64,000 nt of DNA from Clostridium fessum (GTDB lineage Bacteria; Bacillota; Clostridia; Lachnospirales; Lachnospiraceae): contig NZ_PYLO01000003.1 in the NCBI RefSeq assembly GCF_003024715.1, forward strand, positions 62,001 to 126,000, given 5' to 3'. The notes under the pieces were generated by a model. It had not been told where the DNA came from and did not search any database. It saw nothing but the letters and a program-made list of their open reading frames with translations. Position 1 is the stretch's first letter. Every line of letters starts with the position of its first letter. The translations under genes were made by a program, and so were the position numbers. Below, one piece after another: positions 63,488 to 64,000 of the stretch.

Positions 63488-64000
63488 AGTCATTATTATA
63501 GAAGATGATCCGATGGTTGCATCCATCAATAAACAGTATGTCGAGCTGACCTCCTCTTTTCACGTGGAGGCAACTTTCAAAAACGGCATCCTTGCCCTGC
63601 AGTATCTGCAGAACTGCACGGTTGACCTGATTATTCTCGACTACTACACGCCTCAGATGAACGGTGACGAATTTATCGACCAGCTCCACGCGGCTGGCAT
63701 GACCCCTGCGATCATCATGGTAACCTCTGCCAACGACGCAGAGACCGTCCGCCGGCTTATATCCCGCGGCGTCACCGATTATCTCGTCAAACCATTTGAA
63801 TATGACCGTTTCAAAGCTGCCCTGGAACGATTTGTGAAACGTCAGGAGGAATTGAAAACATCGGCGTCCGCTTCTGACCTGGGACAGGCGGAGATCGACC
63901 GCCTCTTCTCCGTCCCGGATGTCTCCTCCCAGAGCGCTCCGCTGACAAAGGGCCTAAATGAACGCACCCTTGGACTGATCCGTCTCTTTCTCTCCGAACA
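63480..64000 (+). CDS. CitB/DcuR-type response regulator (3' end outside window)
   Basis: The first 173 codons are visible. The receiver domain has the acidic pocket EDDP at residues 8-11, the phosphorylated Asp in LIILDYYTPQMNG near 56, and the conserved Lys in DYLVKPFEYDRFK near 106. After residue 125 comes a linker and the beginning of the C-terminal domain (KGLNERTLGLIRLF), which in this family is a helix-turn-helix. It is cut by the window edge. It is translated with the kinase and should activate carboxylate-uptake genes nearby. Confidence 0.88.
   Translation, partial: MYKVIIIEDDPMVASINKQYVELTSSFHVEATFKNGILALQYLQNCTVDLIILDYYTPQMNGDEFIDQLHAAGMTPAIIMVTSANDAETVRRLISRGVTDYLVKPFEYDRFKAALERFVKRQEELKTSASASDLGQAEIDRLFSVPDVSSQSAPLTKGLNERTLGLIRLFLSE

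Overview
The window looks like part of the chromosome of a spore-forming gut Firmicute, most likely a Lachnospiraceae (Clostridia). The evidence is the mobile-element gene set (CD1108, Maff2 and CD1112 types), the whiA/rapZ/hprK/HPr cluster, a GerM-type lipoprotein, a LysRS with a C-terminal tRNA-binding domain, and Clostridia-like Shine-Dalgarno sites and promoters. The species cannot be named. No rRNA or tRNA gene was seen.

Positions 1 to about 16,000 are one end of an integrative conjugative element (ICE), all but one gene on the minus strand. In transcription order it holds two small accessory proteins (DUF6075- and DUF3970-like), ParA, ParB, a RepA_N replication initiator, a membrane protein, several uncharacterised small proteins, PcfB, the VirD4 coupling protein, Maff2, the VirB6-like channel protein, PrgI, the VirB4 ATPase, a two-domain cell-wall hydrolase (M23 + NlpC/P60) and the start of a DUF4315-like gene. 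The relaxase and integrase are not in the window and presumably lie to the left. This part carries seven copies of a short palindrome, mostly just ahead of ribosome binding sites, and two covarying hairpins.

Positions 16,000 to 31,900 are core genes on the minus strand: lysS-greA behind a near-consensus promoter, dusB with a small acidic protein, pfkA, dnaE, an HPr-like protein with Glu in place of the catalytic His, whiA, rapZ, murB, hprK, uvrC and a DUF1653 protein. The HPr-like/whiA/rapZ neighbourhood resembles the Bacillus crh locus, and hprK lies close by.

Positions 31,900 to 42,200 are mixed: a DUF1846 gene, ftsH, an AT-rich 1.2 kb unit with inverted-repeat ends carrying a GNAT acetyltransferase and a small membrane protein, a DNA glycosylase, an azlC remnant, a PflX-type radical SAM protein, a 1.2 kb gene-poor stretch with a MITE-like insertion, and a DUF5688 gene. 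Positions 42,100 to 53,500 hold a two-gene ThrE exporter, uvrB, an MFS transporter, a biotin operon (bioY-bioD-bioA) under a BirA-type operator, comEC, and a GerMN lipoprotein downstream of a sensor kinase. Positions 55,300 to 61,300 hold degV and the lower-glycolysis block gapA, pgk, tpiA, gpmI. The window ends in a DcuS/CitA-type kinase and its response regulator, cut by the edge.

Several interspersed repeat families mark the chromosomal part: a GTTACTGT-ended family with one copy flanked by an 8 bp duplication, a 122 bp structured repeat in two inverted copies, a hairpin repeat of which one copy lies inside comEC, and a 16 bp tandem repeat.
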